Origin: Rhodoferax sp.
GTDB taxonomy: Bacteria > Pseudomonadota > Gammaproteobacteria > Burkholderiales > Burkholderiaceae_C
DNA length: 64,000 nt
Assembly: GCF_030646845.1 (NCBI RefSeq)
Contig: NZ_JAUSLE010000072.1
Coordinates: 1 to 64,000, forward strand
Reading direction: 5' to 3'
Below are positions 42,251 to 51,744 of the stretch, piece by piece. The translations under genes and the position numbers were made by a program. The notes under the pieces are model-generated. The model made no database searches. It was given only the letters and a program-made list of their open reading frames with translations, and was not told the DNA's origin. Numbering within the stretch: the stretch's first letter is position 1; every line of letters starts with the position of its first letter.

Positions 42251-43294
42251 CTACGCCCTGTTCCTGTGGGCCAGAAGCAGATTTCTTGCCGCAGTCGATG
42301 CCGCCAGGCGGCCCGCCAACACCTCTTGCGTCAGTTGCGGCAGCAACTCTTTCACCTGTGCATGCTGGCGAAACGCCTGTTTCAAACCGGCATCAATGCG
42401 CTCCCACATCCAGGTCAGCGACTGCTGCTGGCGACGTGCCGCCAGCTTGCAGTTGGCGGTCTGAAGGGTTTTGAATTCACTCACGGCAGCCCAGAAGATG
42501 TCGACGCCCTGCCCGTTCAGGGCACTGAGCAGCAGCGCCTTGGGATGCCAATTCTTTTCATCGTGGCTGCCAAACAGGCCCAGCAGCTGCATGGCAGATG
42601 TAATCTGCAATTGCGCGCGCTGCGCGGCAACGGCGTCAATGTCGGCCTTGTTGATCACCACCAGGTCCGCCAGCTCCATGACGCCCTTCTTGATCGCCTG
42701 CAGATCGTCGCCCGCGTTGGGCAGTTGCATCAGCACAAAGATGTCGGTCATGTTGGCCACAGCTGTCTCGCTCTGGCCCACGCCCACGGTTTCGACAATC
42801 ACGATGTCATAGCCCGCTGCCTCGCACACCAGCATGGCTTCGCGTGTTTTCTCGGCCACGCCGCCCAGCGTGCCACTGCTGGGGCTGGGCCGGATGTAGG
42901 CCTGCTCGTGGACCGAGAGCCTTTCCATACGCGTCTTGTCACCCAGGATGGAGCCGCCTGACACAGTGGAAGATGGATCGATGGTCAGAACCGCCACGCG
43001 ATGGCCCTGCTCAATCAAATAAAGGCCCAATACCTCAATGAAGGTGGATTTGCCGACACCCGGCACGCCGCTGACCCCGAGGCGAAACGAATTGCCGGTG
43101 TGGGGCAGCAACGCCGTGAGCAGTTCATCCGCTTGCGCACGGTGGTCGGCGCGGGTCGATTCGAGCAGGGTGATGGCTTTGGCGATGGCGCGGCGCTGCG
43201 CACTCCCGACCGAATTGACGATCGCGGTAACGGAAATGGGAGAAACTGGCCCTGGGGCCCAATCTCGTTGCGGGTTGTTTGTCTCCGGCGGCAT
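42251..43294 (-). CDS. meaB: Methylmalonyl-CoA mutase-protecting GTPase MeaB (ArgK)
   Basis: G3E-family GTPase that loads and protects the adenosylcobalamin cofactor of the mutase encoded upstream. Walker [19 protein letters not shown], switch region [29 protein letters not shown], and the guanine-specificity NKAD. The C-terminal helices are for dimerisation. Length 347. It follows the mutase gene by 33 bp. Confidence 0.94.
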   Translation of the reverse strand: MPPETNNPQRDWAPGPVSPISVTAIVNSVGSAQRRAIAKAITLLESTRADHRAQADELLTALLPHTGNSFRLGVSGVPGVGKSTFIEVLGLYLIEQGHRVAVLTIDPSSTVSGGSILGDKTRMERLSVHEQAYIRPSPSSGTLGGVAEKTREAMLVCEAAGYDIVIVETVGVGQSETAVANMTDIFVLMQLPNAGDDLQAIKKGVMELADLVVINKADIDAVAAQRAQLQITSAMQLLGLFGSHDEKNWHPKALLLSALNGQGVDIFWAAVSEFKTLQTANCKLAARRQQQSLTWMWERIDAGLKQAFRQHAQVKELLPQLTQEVLAGRLAASTAARNLLLAHRNRA

Positions 43295-43327
43295 GCTTTT
43301 CCTGAATTGGGATCTAACCCCAAATTC

Positions 43328-45487
43328 CTACTTGGCCAGCGCCTTCTTGATTTTCTCCAGCACGTCTTTCGCGCTGGCCGGAATGGGCGTACCGGGACCG
43401 TAAATGCCCTTGACGCCAGCCTCGTACAGCATCTCGTAGTCCTGGCGTGGAATCACACCACCCACGAACACGATGATATCGTCGGCGCCCTGTTTCTTCA
43501 GCTCGGCGATGATGGCCGGCACCAGCGTTTTGTGGCCCGCTGCCAGCGTGCTCACACCCACCGCATGGACGTCGTTTTCGATCGCCTGGCGGGCGCACTC
43601 TTCGGGTGTCTGGAACAGCGGCCCCATGTCCACGTCAAACCCCAGGTCAGCAAAGGCGGTGGCCACCACTTTGGCGCCACGGTCATGGCCGTCCTGCCCG
43701 AGTTTGGAAATCATCACGCGCGGGCGACGGCCTTCCTTTTCCGCAAAGGCGTTGATTTCAGTCTTGAGGGCTTCCCAGCCCTCGGCCGAGTCATAAGCTG
43801 CTGCATACACGCCGGTCACCTTTTGTGTGTCGGCGCGGTGGCGCCCGTAGATTTTTTCCAGCGCATCACTCACCTCGCCTACCGTGGCGCGCAGGCGCAT
43901 GGCCTTGATGACCAGGTCCAGCAGATTGCCGGAATTCGATTCTGCTGCAGAAGTGATAGCAGCCAGCGCATATTCCACGAGGGCTGGATCACGTTTTTGC
44001 TTGATAACCTTCAGACGTTCGATCTGCCCGTCGCGCACGGCCACGTTGTCGATGTCGCGTGACTCAATCGCGTCTTCAGTCTTGAGTTTGTACTTGTTGA
44101 CGCCGACGATCACATCCTTGCCGCTGTCGATGCGCGCCTGCTTTTCAGCCGCGGCCGCTTCAATCTTCAGTTTGGCCCAGCCGCTGTCGACGGCTTTGGT
44201 CATGCCGCCCATGGCTTCGACTTCTTCGATGATGGTCCACGCGGCGTCGGCCATGTCCTGCGTCAGTTTTTCCATCATGTAGGAGCCGGCCCAGGGATCG
44301 ATCACATTGGTGATGTGCGTCTCTTCCTGAATGATGAGCTGGGTGTTGCGGGCGATGCGCGAACTGAACTCGGTCGGCAGCGCAATCGCTTCGTCAAAGC
44401 TGTTGGTGTGCAGTGACTGGGTGCCGCCGAACACTGCCGCCATCGCCTCGATGGTGGTGCGCACCACGTTGTTGTACGGGTCTTGCTCGGTCAGCGACCA
44501 GCCGCTGGTCTGGCAGTGGGTGCGCAGCAACAGGCTCTTGGGCGACTTGGCCTCAAAGCCTTTCATGATGCGGCACCACAGCAGGCGCGCCGCACGCATC
44601 TTGGCCACTTCCAGATAGAAGTTCATGCCAATGGCCCAGAAGAAGCTCAGGCGCCCGGCAAATTCATCCACGTCCATGCCCTTGGCAATGGCGGTCTTCA
44701 CATATTCCTTGCCGTCGGCCAGCGTGAAGGCGAGTTCCAGCGCCTGGTTGGCGCCCGCTTCCTGCATGTGGTAACCGCTGATGGAAATCGAGTTGAACTT
44801 CGGCATGTTCTTTGCCGTGTATTCGATGATGTCGCCAATGATGCGCATGCTGGGCGCGGGCGGGTAGATATAGGTGTTGCGCACCATGAACTCTTTCAGA
44901 ATGTCATTCTGAATCGTTCCCGAGAGCTTGTCCTGGCTCACGCCCTGTTCTTCGGCGGCCACCACGTAGCCCGCCAGCACCGGCAGCACGGCGCCGTTCA
45001 TGGTCATGGAGACGCTCACCTTGTCCAGCGGAATCTCGTTGAACAGGATCTTCATGTCTTCCACACTGTCAATCGCCACGCCCGCCTTGCCGACGTCACC
45101 GGTCACGCGCGGATGGTCGCTGTCATAGCCACGGTGCGTCGCCAGATCGAACGCCACGCTCACGCCCTGGCCGCCGGCGGCCAGCGCCTTGCGGTAAAAC
45201 GCGTTGGATTCTTCTGCCGTGGAAAAGCCCGCGTATTGCCGAATCGTCCAGGGCCGCACCGCGTACATGGTGGCTTGCGGGCCACGCAGGTAGGGCTCAA
45301 ACCCCGGCAAGGTGTTGGCGTAAGGCAGGTTCTGGGTGTCGGCTGCGGTGTAAAGCGGCTTGACCGTGATGCCGTCGGGGGTCAGCCAGTTGAGTGCATC
45401 CACGTTGCCACCCGGTGCGGACTTGGCGGCCGCCTTGGCCCACGCCTCCAGGCTGGCGATCTGAAATTCAGGATATTTTGGGGTCAT
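43328..45487 (-). CDS. Methylmalonyl-CoA mutase (B12-dependent, single chain)
   Basis: Isomerises (R)-methylmalonyl-CoA to succinyl-CoA. N-terminal TIM barrel with [45 protein letters not shown] and [14 protein letters not shown]. The C-terminal cobalamin domain has the DxHxxG motif in [15 protein letters not shown] (near residue 600) and [20 protein letters not shown] 45487 gives 719 residues, matching the single-chain alpha-type enzyme; 25 upstream codons lack support. A dispersed repeat is read in frame at 43941-43992. Divergent from a GntR regulator. Common symbols are scpA, mcm or mutA. Confidence 0.95.
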   Translation of the reverse strand: MTPKYPEFQIASLEAWAKAAAKSAPGGNVDALNWLTPDGITVKPLYTAADTQNLPYANTLPGFEPYLRGPQATMYAVRPWTIRQYAGFSTAEESNAFYRKALAAGGQGVSVAFDLATHRGYDSDHPRVTGDVGKAGVAIDSVEDMKILFNEIPLDKVSVSMTMNGAVLPVLAGYVVAAEEQGVSQDKLSGTIQNDILKEFMVRNTYIYPPAPSMRIIGDIIEYTAKNMPKFNSISISGYHMQEAGANQALELAFTLADGKEYVKTAIAKGMDVDEFAGRLSFFWAIGMNFYLEVAKMRAARLLWCRIMKGFEAKSPKSLLLRTHCQTSGWSLTEQDPYNNVVRTTIEAMAAVFGGTQSLHTNSFDEAIALPTEFSSRIARNTQLIIQEETHITNVIDPWAGSYMMEKLTQDMADAAWTIIEEVEAMGGMTKAVDSGWAKLKIEAAAAEKQARIDSGKDVIVGVNKYKLKTEDAIESRDIDNVAVRDGQIERLKVIKQKRDPALVEYALAAITSAAESNSGNLLDLVIKAMRLRATVGEVSDALEKIYGRHRADTQKVTGVYAAAYDSAEGWEALKTEINAFAEKEGRRPRVMISKLGQDGHDRGAKVVATAFADLGFDVDMGPLFQTPEECARQAIENDVHAVGVSTLAAGHKTLVPAIIAELKKQGADDIIVFVGGVIPRQDYEMLYEAGVKGIYGPGTPIPASAKDVLEKIKKALAK
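43941..43992 (-). repeat. Dispersed Comamonad-type repeat embedded in the mutase gene
   Basis: Contains GATAGCAGCCAGCGCATATT and CCACGAGGGCTGG, matching the copy at 11594-11646. It is translated in frame ([20 protein letters not shown]) between the barrel and cobalamin domains, a linker that tolerates variation. Confidence 0.55.
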
Positions 45488-45602
45488 GACGGATGGCGTT
45501 TGCGATGAGTTTATCGAAATGATCTGCCCCGAGCAGGATACGGATTGCTCCAGCCCAAGCACGATTCTATGAATTACCCGTAGTTTACGTTATTTATAAT
45601 TA

Positions 45603-45624
45603 TTGATTCAAAATATTGTTTCAA
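45603..45624. promoter_or_regulatory. Possible operator in the mutase/GntR intergenic region
   Basis: TTGATTCAAAATATTGTTTCAA is a near-palindrome (8 of 11 positions match in each arm), 16 bp before the GntR start in a strongly AT-rich stretch. Autoregulation by the adjacent GntR protein is plausible but unproven. Confidence 0.35.
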
Positions 45625-45640
45625 GCTTACAATCCGGGCC

Positions 45641-46288
45641 ATGGCAGCACTTTCCCTATCTCCCCGTGCACTCTATGAAGACGTGGCTGAACTTCTGCGT
45701 CAGCGCATTTTCTCGCGTGAGTTGGCGCCTGGCAGCTGGATTGACGAGTTGAAAATCGCCGAGGCCTATGGCATCAGCCGTACACCCCTGCGTGAAGCGC
45801 TCAAAGTGCTGGCCGCCGAGGGCCTGGTCACCATGAAAGTGCGGCGTGGCGCCTATGTGACCGAAGTGTCCGAGCGTGATCTAGCAGATGTGTACCACCT
45901 GCTCGGCCTGCTTGAGGCTGACGCCGCCGGCGTGGTCGCAACGGCGGCGACCGATTCCCAAATCGAAGAATTGCAGACGCTGCACCATGAACTGGAGGCT
46001 GCCGCCAAGCCAGGTCTGGAAAGCCGGGAGCGTTTTTTCGAGATCAATGAACGCTTTCACATGCGGCTGCTGGAGATTGCCAACAACCGCTGGCGCGACC
46101 AGATGGTGGCCGACCTGCGAAAAGTCATGAAGCTCAATCGCCACAACTCGCTACTGAAATCTGGCCGCATTGAGGAATCGTTGCATGAACATCGCGCCTT
46201 GATGGCTGCCATTGCCAGACGGGACGCCGCCCTCGCCATGCAGCGCATGCAGGAACACTTCAAGAACGGCCTGGAAGCGGCTATCTGA
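45641..46288 (+). CDS. GntR-family regulator (FadR/FCD type)
   Basis: N-terminal winged helix (LYEDVAELLRQRIFSRELAPGSWIDELKIAEAYGISRTPLREALKVL split at the wing) and a C-terminal FCD ligand domain with the usual His-rich pattern (FFEINERFHMRLLEIANN...HEHRALMAAI). Length 215. It is divergent from the methylmalonyl-CoA mutase gene, 153 bp apart, so it is the likely regulator of the propionate cluster. A CoA-ester or organic acid ligand is an inference. Confidence 0.88.
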   Translation: MAALSLSPRALYEDVAELLRQRIFSRELAPGSWIDELKIAEAYGISRTPLREALKVLAAEGLVTMKVRRGAYVTEVSERDLADVYHLLGLLEADAAGVVATAATDSQIEELQTLHHELEAAAKPGLESRERFFEINERFHMRLLEIANNRWRDQMVADLRKVMKLNRHNSLLKSGRIEESLHEHRALMAAIARRDAALAMQRMQEHFKNGLEAAI

Positions 46289-46295
46289 GGCTGCT

Positions 46296-47522
46296 TCAGA
46301 ACGCGTAGAGCGGACCGGTTCCGAGCGATGAGGGCTGGCCCTCGATACCTATGAAGACACGACGTCCGTAGAAGAAGGGCAAGCCCCAGTCAAAAATCTG
46401 GGGATAGCCAATGTCGCCTGCCAAAGTTGGTAGCACTGGTTGACCGGTGGCAAAAAGTGACAAGGCGTTGTCAACCGCAAACGAAACCAGCACAGCCACT
46501 GCATTGGTGCCGACCAGAGTGGCCGACAAATCGACTCGGCTGGCTGGGGGTGGGCAATAAAAGCCGATGCTGGCGCCTTCACAGACCGGGATTGAAGCGA
46601 GATCGAAGAACAGGCCATTGGATCCAGTATCAATGAAGCTATTGCTCAACGTTTGTCCCGCCAACAGTGTGGTGACATAGCCTGAAGCGTTTGTCGTCAG
46701 AACCGCGCTGGGTACCAGCTGGTTGTTGGCCTGCGTGCCCATGCCAAAAATAAGTGACCCGCTGAGACTGGGCGCGCTGATGGTGCCTACGGCCGGCAGG
46801 TCGATCAGCACGCCGTTGTTGTCGGTAGCGAACAGCGACACCGGGTTCGCGACCTGTTTGGAAATACTTGCCGTAGTTGCGACGGCGGTCGTGCAGGTAA
46901 AGTCAGCACAGGTGTAATAGAAGCCATTGGCGGGAATCACGGCACACCCTGACCCGCAGTCTTCCTTGAAAAGACCCAGCCCGACAATGCCGTTCGCACC
47001 GAGCGTGGCCGCCGTAGTGATGGCCGTGCCGCCACTCGAACACGCCGCAGCCAAGCTGTTGAACGCCGGGTCTCCAATGATTTGAATAGGCACGCTCGCC
47101 GCCGTCTTGCCGCCCAGCACAATGTCCGCAGTTGCCACCGGACCCCAGGCGAATGAGTTGTCAACGAACTGCGCGCAGTTGAGCAATGGAAAACCAGTGC
47201 CACCGGTTACCCGACTCAGGCTCAAGGCCGGTGAGACTGCCGTTGACAGCAGCCGCAAGCCGGTGGACCCGGTATCCACCAGCACATGGTCAATGGTCTG
47301 ACAGGTGATGGTGCCAGGCACGCAAATTCTCACACTGGCGTACAAACGGTTCACGTTGTAGCCTGTGTTTGCTGGTCCACTGTCCACCGTGATGGCCATT
47401 ACGTTGTTCTCCAGCGGCACGCTGGACGTCGCCGAAGTGCCGCCCCCGCCACCGCATGCGGCAACCAGGGCCGCCGCCAGCCCCATCAATACGGCACGGA
47501 TCAAAAAATCACTGAAGTACAT
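46296..47522 (-). CDS. DUF3443-family lipoprotein with two aspartyl-protease-like DTGS motifs
   Basis: Exported protein anchored by a lipobox (LAAALVAACGGGGG). Two segments, HVLVDTGSTGLRLL near residue 83 and SFIDTGSNGLFFDL near residue 299, look like the twin active sites of pepsin-like aspartyl proteases; DUF3443 is an uncharacterised Burkholderiales family. Length 408 from ATG 47522; a TTG at 47540 is in the same frame. The start overlaps the DUF2844 gene end by 14 bp. Activity has not been established to my knowledge. Confidence 0.8.
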   Translation of the reverse strand: MYFSDFLIRAVLMGLAAALVAACGGGGGTSATSSVPLENNVMAITVDSGPANTGYNVNRLYASVRICVPGTITCQTIDHVLVDTGSTGLRLLSTAVSPALSLSRVTGGTGFPLLNCAQFVDNSFAWGPVATADIVLGGKTAASVPIQIIGDPAFNSLAAACSSGGTAITTAATLGANGIVGLGLFKEDCGSGCAVIPANGFYYTCADFTCTTAVATTASISKQVANPVSLFATDNNGVLIDLPAVGTISAPSLSGSLIFGMGTQANNQLVPSAVLTTNASGYVTTLLAGQTLSNSFIDTGSNGLFFDLASIPVCEGASIGFYCPPPASRVDLSATLVGTNAVAVLVSFAVDNALSLFATGQPVLPTLAGDIGYPQIFDWGLPFFYGRRVFIGIEGQPSSLGTGPLYAF

Positions 47523-48012
47523 CTTGAATATTGACCCCAACTGGAATCAGGGCAGGCGCATACGCGTGTCCAAAAAAGTTTCTCATACGCCCGTTGGATC
47601 TGACGACAAGACCCGCGCCTTCCATGTTTACCGGTGAGCCGCGCCGTCCCGCCATTCGCGCCTGGTCGGTTTCGAGCTTGAAGGTGCTGAAATAGTCACC
47701 GAGCAACGCACGCAGGTCCGGCAACACCGGCCCACGCCATGAAATCGCGAAAACCAGTCCGGCGGGCGTGGCATATTCCCTGACGGTCGTCCCGTTTTCA
47801 AGCTGCACCTCGTGAAGCGTGTAAAGGTTGGACTGCACAGTTGACCTGGCGGCAAGTGCTTTTGGGCCGGGCATCGGCGATGCAGATGAAGCCGCCGGGA
47901 AGATTGAAGGTGCTTTTCCAAGAGCCGCCACGCCGTCGCCGGCGCTGCCCGCCAGCACCAAGCCGAGCAGCAGCATCCGAACAGTATCGATACAAATATT
48001 CAGGTCGATCAT
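47509..48012 (-). CDS. DUF2844-family exported protein
   Basis: 167 residues with an N-terminal hydrophobic export segment (VRMLLLGLVLAGSAGDGVAALG). The family core VHEVQLENGTTVREYATP-like stretch, FAISWRGPVLPDLRALLGDYF and a basic C-terminus are visible. In Burkholderiales DUF2844 and DUF3443 genes commonly sit together, as here. ATG 48012 overlaps the upstream small gene stop (ATGA). Function unknown. Confidence 0.75.
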   Translation of the reverse strand: MIDLNICIDTVRMLLLGLVLAGSAGDGVAALGKAPSIFPAASSASPMPGPKALAARSTVQSNLYTLHEVQLENGTTVREYATPAGLVFAISWRGPVLPDLRALLGDYFSTFKLETDQARMAGRRGSPVNMEGAGLVVRSNGRMRNFFGHAYAPALIPVGVNIQDVLQ

Positions 48013-48242
48013 TTGTCCTCCACCTCCGGTCGTGCCTGCTTCATCGCATCTTCAACCGACCGTTTCACATGTTTCTGCAATTGCTGGCTTTGCTGCTGTG
48101 GATTGACCACCGGCACGGACCCGTTAACGGAGGTTCCTGACGCAATACCAGCGCCCGGCAACGCTCCGACCTGCTTTTTGGCAAGCAGCCCGATGACCGC
48201 AACAACGATCAACAAACTCAAGACACCTAAAACACCCCTCAT
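48009..48242 (-). CDS. Small single-pass membrane protein
   Basis: 77 residues from ATG 48242, preceded by the ribosome site AGAGGTGAG. One N-terminal membrane helix (GVLGVLSLLIVVAVIGLLA), then a Gly/Ser/Val linker and a charged, helical C-terminus (QLQKHVKRSVEDAMKQARPEV). The longer open frame from 48371 crosses the terminator region and is not supported. Its stop overlaps the DUF2844 start, so the three genes form one operon. Function unknown. Confidence 0.65.
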   Translation of the reverse strand: MRGVLGVLSLLIVVAVIGLLAKKQVGALPGAGIASGTSVNGSVPVVNPQQQSQQLQKHVKRSVEDAMKQARPEVEDK

Positions 48243-48345
48243 CTCACACCTCTGCCTAGTTCCGCATTGAGAGCACTGGCTTTCAGCATAACTCATCAAT
48301 GCGGTAACGGGAACCAGTTGGAGGCAAATGGAAGTATGACGCAAC

Positions 48346-48380
48346 AAAAAACCCGCCATGCCAGGAAACATGCGGGCTTT
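48346..48380 (-). terminator. Rho-independent terminator after tRNA-Arg
   Basis: On the minus strand: CCCGCATG, loop, CATGGCGGG with one bulged G, then TTTTTT. It lies 33 bp past the tRNA-Arg 3' end. Confidence 0.8.
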
Positions 48381-48412
48381 GACAGTGTTTGATACAACCT
48401 GAGACAGTGATT

Positions 48413-48489
48413 TGGTCTGCCCGGAGGGGATCGAACCCCCGACCCACAGCTTAGAAGGCTGTTGCTCTATCCAACTGAGCTACGGGCAG
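48413..48489 (-). tRNA. tRNA-Arg (TCT)
   Basis: Minus strand: acceptor CTGCCCG pairs with CGGGCAG, D-arm TAGCTCAGTTGGATAGAGC, anticodon stem ACAGC/GCTGT with loop CTTCTAA (anticodon TCT), T-loop TTCGATC, discriminator A and encoded CCA. Total 77 nt. Confidence 0.95.
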
Positions 48490-48510
48490 AGATCGAGAGA
48501 AAAAAAGATA

Positions 48511-48557
48511 TGGTCGGGGCGAAAGGATTCGAACCTTCGACCCTCTGGTCCCAAACC
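48511..48557 (-). mobile_element. tRNA-Pro (TGG) 3' half: putative att site and left end of a genomic island
   Basis: Minus strand: GGTTTGGGACC carries the anticodon loop TTTGGGA, then the variable loop, T-arm GAAGG-TTCGAAT-CCTTT, acceptor half CGCCCCG, A and CCA. The match to a tRNA-Pro ends at the 5' side of the anticodon loop; the expected 27-31 stem and D-arm are absent. A 47-bp segment from anticodon loop to CCA is the standard core used by tyrosine integrases. It lies 21 bp from tRNA-Arg, a natural tRNA pair, so the intact tRNA-Pro was probably carried to the far end of an insertion extending to the right. Confidence 0.8.
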
Positions 48558-48674
48558 TGTAGCATTTTCATTACAAATCAAGGACTTACGATCAATTCTG
48601 TCTAACAGTATCACGCATTCTAACTTGAAGTTTTCGAGTGAACCTAAAATAACCTTAGACGCCAAATTAGCTGA

Positions 48675-48890
48675 ATTGAAGTCTCACATGTCAACCGCGC
48701 CAAGCAGCTAACGCAAAGCAATAAACTCGAGGGCTTCACGCGAGCCATTGCCAAGATGGGACGCCGGCGTGCGCAGGTCGACTACGCGGACCTGCCCCAG
48801 ATCATCCGAAACCATCGGATGGTGACCGCGTTGAAAGAATCTTCTATTCGATTTGAGCTTTTGAATCTGGATGGGTCGAGCGAAAGATAA
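48675..48890 (+). pseudogene. Possible gene remnant inside the island boundary
   Basis: A 71-codon open frame without a proper start (first in-frame ATG at 48756) reads KLEGFTRAIAKMGRRRAQVD and DLPQIIRNHRMVTALKESS with normal coding-like composition. I do not recognise it. Its position just inside the attachment site suggests a decayed element gene. The rest of 48558-49060 shows nothing else. Confidence 0.3.
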
Positions 48891-49060
48891 ACGCCTCGGA
48901 CAGCAACGTAAGCCTGGTCATGTTGGTCATCGGACTCCTGCTGGCGTTATGGTGCATCGTGCACAGTCTGGGAGCCTTGCTGCTGGCGAGATCTCATGCC
49001 TTCGGCCGGGCACTGACAAAGCCGCCACGATCGTCAACGCATGATTTTAAGGAACCGAGA

Positions 49061-49891
49061 ATGAAAATCGCCCGTCACATCGCCCTGATCCTTGGCCTGC
49101 TGGGGGTGCTCGTCTGTTCGTGGATTGCACCCATGGATGCGCCGGCCATGACGCAGGTTGATGCTGGCCTCAAGAGGGCGCTGGTCAGCTTTGCTTCCGC
49201 ACGGGCCCTCAATGGCTTCTTGTCGGTAGTCCAAGCGGCACAGGTGGACATCCAACCGGCAGGCCTTGGGGTCACCCTGTCACCTGGGCAATTGCTGGCT
49301 CCGGTGAATGAGCTGGTGAAGCACTTCGCCGACTTGATGCTGCTGGCATGCGTTGCGTTCGGAATTCAAAAGGTCTTGATCAGCATCAGCGGATATTGGT
49401 TGATCTCCGTTGCTCTGACTGTGGTGGCGCTGGCGTGGGTGGCGTCCCATCTGCGACAGAGCCAAGCGCCCAGATGGTTGTCGAGGGCGCTTGTGCTGAT
49501 GTTGATGTTGCGCTTCGCCATACCGGTGGCCATGCTAGGAACTGACGCGCTTTCGCAGAAATTCCTGGCGGCAGACTACACGGCGGCCCAGAGCGCCATC
49601 GATACAACGACTGCAGAGGCCGGAAAAGTGAAAGCCCCGGAACCACCTGCGAGCGACGACAAGTCGTGGCTACCCAAAATGCCCAGCTGGGTCCCAAGCA
49701 TGTCGGAGGTGAAGGATCGGTATACCAAGATGAAACAGGCCGTGGAGCATTCAACGGAGCACATGATCAAGCTGATGGTGGTCTTCCTGCTGCAGACCTT
49801 GCTGCTGCCCCTGCTGATGATATGGGCCTTGTTTGGGATAGCGAAGGTCAGTGTTGAGCGGCCGAGTTTGTCGCACCGTCAGGAGCACTAA
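49061..49891 (+). CDS. Integral membrane protein of unknown function
   Basis: 276 residues from ATG 49061 (ribosome site AAGGAA); the frame extends back to an ATG at 48920 that would add another hydrophobic segment. Hydrophobic helices: HIALILGLLGVLVCSWIA, LMLLACVAFGIQKVLI, YWLISVALTVVALAWVA, ALVLMLMLRFAIPVAML and LMVVFLLQTLLLPLLMIWAL. A roughly 100-residue charged loop with a Pro/Trp-rich part (KSWLPKMPSWVPSM) precedes the last helix. I do not recognise a family. First clear gene of the island region. Confidence 0.7.
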   Translation: MKIARHIALILGLLGVLVCSWIAPMDAPAMTQVDAGLKRALVSFASARALNGFLSVVQAAQVDIQPAGLGVTLSPGQLLAPVNELVKHFADLMLLACVAFGIQKVLISISGYWLISVALTVVALAWVASHLRQSQAPRWLSRALVLMLMLRFAIPVAMLGTDALSQKFLAADYTAAQSAIDTTTAEAGKVKAPEPPASDDKSWLPKMPSWVPSMSEVKDRYTKMKQAVEHSTEHMIKLMVVFLLQTLLLPLLMIWALFGIAKVSVERPSLSHRQEH

Positions 49892-50633
49892 CCAATGTCC
49901 GCCAATCAGGAGAATGATTTCCGGTGCGCCGCGCGTGCCAGACGCCGGCATACACTCGCACCGAGTCTGAATCGCCGTCTTCCCCTGTCACCAGGTCACG
50001 CGATCGTCAGCATCAAAATGGGGTGCCGGTCGCGCTGCCATTTCCCAGGCCGGCTCGGTTTGTGCCCCGTCATCGATATGCGCGTCACAGTCCGTCCACC
50101 ACGGTGGCCCGTGTGCGGAGACGAATCAGTGCCAGCGTCGGGCTTGGAGCGACCTGATCAAAAAGATCTACAGCCGGCTACAGTCTTCAAACGACATTCA
50201 CAATTGCTGGAAGCCGACCGTCAAAATTGAACGTCAGCAATGGAGCGCAGCGTACTTCGGGTGTGCAGCGTTTGCGGGTACTGGCCACCGGCTGCCTCTT
50301 GGAAGTTCGATTACAGGGTTTGAATTGCCCGTCAAGCATCCAGGCTGATGGCGCCGATGTCGTCCTGGCCAGTTTTTGCTCGCTGTGCCGATCACGGACT
50401 GACCAGGGCATTCATTGGAGAATCACTCGTCAAAATGAATTCGGCACAACCGGACAAAGTTTCATTGACGGCGACAGCTCTGGGGCAGCCAGTCGGAGGC
50501 GTGAAATCGCCGTCATGATCGCACAGCCTCCCGATACCTTGATCAACCGCTCAATTCATAATCACCCACCAGTTGCCGGACTTTTGCTGACGCTGCTTGA
50601 GGGCGTCTCGCCCCTTAATTGATTTGTCAGACT
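49892..50633. other. Non-coding stretch with a repeat
   Basis: No gene is supported. Short open frames here have no ribosome site, and one is simply the translation of the repeat at 50183-50270. A segment near 50120-50172 reads CQRRAWSDLIKKIY, faintly like the C-terminal part of IS91-type transposases, ending where the repeat begins. Confidence 0.5.
50183..50270 (+). repeat. Inverted-repeat copy A
   Basis: Shares a 40-bp identical core (beginning GGAAGCCGACCGTCAAAATT) and near-identical flanks with the reverse complement of 55721-55808. The pair brackets the 50.3-55.7 kb segment. Confidence 0.85.
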
Positions 50634-51029
50634 ATGAAAAAAACCACAACCGTCGCCACAATGCACTTCCCTTATCGATTCGACAGACGTTGGAGCGTGT
50701 TGTTCTGGGCACTTGGCGTCAGTAAGAACGACGGCGTGTCGATCTACGACAACGGCGATCTTGTCGCGACCTTTGGACGATTCAAAGTGAAAACGACAAG
50801 AGATAACGTTAGCCGCACACTTGTGACCGGTCCGCACAGTTGGTACACCGCCGTTGGACTGCGTCTGAGCTTGACTGACGACAGCATCACCTTTGGCACC
50901 AATCATAAAAAGGGGCTGAGCATTGAGTTCGTCGGAAAAGTGCCACGTGTCATCGGATTCAGAAGGCATTCGACGCTATGGGTGAGCGTCGCCGATCCAG
51001 AAGGACTTGCCACCGCTATAGGGAAGTAG
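50634..51029 (+). CDS. Small protein resembling an actinobacterial family of unknown function
   Basis: 131 residues from ATG 50634 (ATG 50661 is an alternative at MHFPYRF). No signal peptide. The pattern GVSIYDNGDLVATFGRFKV, VTGPHSWYTAVGLRLSLTDD, ITFGTNHKKGLSIEF and the closing VSVADPEGLATAI follows the order of short beta-rich proteins I recall from actinobacteria (TGPYRWYRAIG...ADPEGLA). That recollection is the only family evidence; the function of those proteins is unknown. Isolated, with no operon partner. Confidence 0.6.
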   Translation: MKKTTTVATMHFPYRFDRRWSVLFWALGVSKNDGVSIYDNGDLVATFGRFKVKTTRDNVSRTLVTGPHSWYTAVGLRLSLTDDSITFGTNHKKGLSIEFVGKVPRVIGFRRHSTLWVSVADPEGLATAIGK

Positions 51030-51744
51030 CCAGGGCTGTCACTGCTTGTCCGAAGTGGCGAGTTCGATGCAAGCGCTTCAAAGTAGTGATGCCGGTGCGG
51101 GCGTGGAGCAGGCCCCCGCCCAAAATGCGCTGTCCACGAGAGTGATTTTCAGTACCATGGGTACGTCACACACATGGCGCACCGCGGCGCGTCAGACGCG
51201 TCAGCTTAATCTGTCACGAGTTGCGCGCCGATTTACCTCGTAGTCGGGTTACGCTCTCCCGCCTGGGAAAAAATTCCCATATTTCGGAGATCAAACTATC
51301 GCTTTCAATGTCGGCTATGGGGCTGGCAGTTCCGATATCTGTAGGTCGGCAATGACAGTCTGTTGAAGTCAGTGGCCAGGGAAATCGGCATTTCTTAACT
51401 CGGTGACTCCAAGAGACCCATTGCGGGCATTCAGACTTTCCTGGCGACAGGCCGGTCCCGACCCGTAGTTGACGGTCGCGGCCACAAAGACCGGACATTC
51501 ATGGCGGCCAAGGAGCCGAGATGCCTAAGACGGTCGAACGCGAAACGCTGTACATTCGATCCATGACGCAAGGGGGGAGTGCAGCGCGCCATGGGCCGCA
51601 CAAACAGATGCAGCGGCGGTTCTTCTCTTGCGTCGCCTAGGGACCTGAGGGCCTGTGATGTTTGTCTGGGGATAGCGGAGGCAGAGACGGCTGCACGTCA
51701 GTGCGTATGAAGCCCTCACTCAACAACCTGCAGCGAGGTAGCAG
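51030..51744. other. Non-coding stretch with a degenerate repeat
   Basis: No gene is supported. The segment 51415-51484 resembles 55806-55872 (see repeat entry). The rest shows no hairpin, tRNA or coding frame that I can support. Confidence 0.5.
51415..51484 (+). repeat. Degenerate direct repeat copy C
   Basis: GACCCATTGC, ACTTTC, GGTCCCGACCC and GGTCG.GGCC occur in the same order and spacing as at 55806-55872. The two are diverged copies of one dispersed sequence. Confidence 0.6.

Noticed and set aside
48412..48711. Plus-strand frame translating through tRNA-Arg and the tRNA-Pro fragment
   Set aside because: Reads like the common spurious translation of tRNA sequence; no ribosome site or domain.
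50120..50172. Peptide CQRRAWSDLIKKIY resembling IS91-type transposase C-termini
   Set aside because: Too short and weak to call a transposase remnant; no upstream or downstream similarity was visible.
50227..50622. Open frame of 131 codons
   Set aside because: Its first part is the translation of a repeat whose reverse copy yields a similar peptide at 55.7 kb; no ribosome site.
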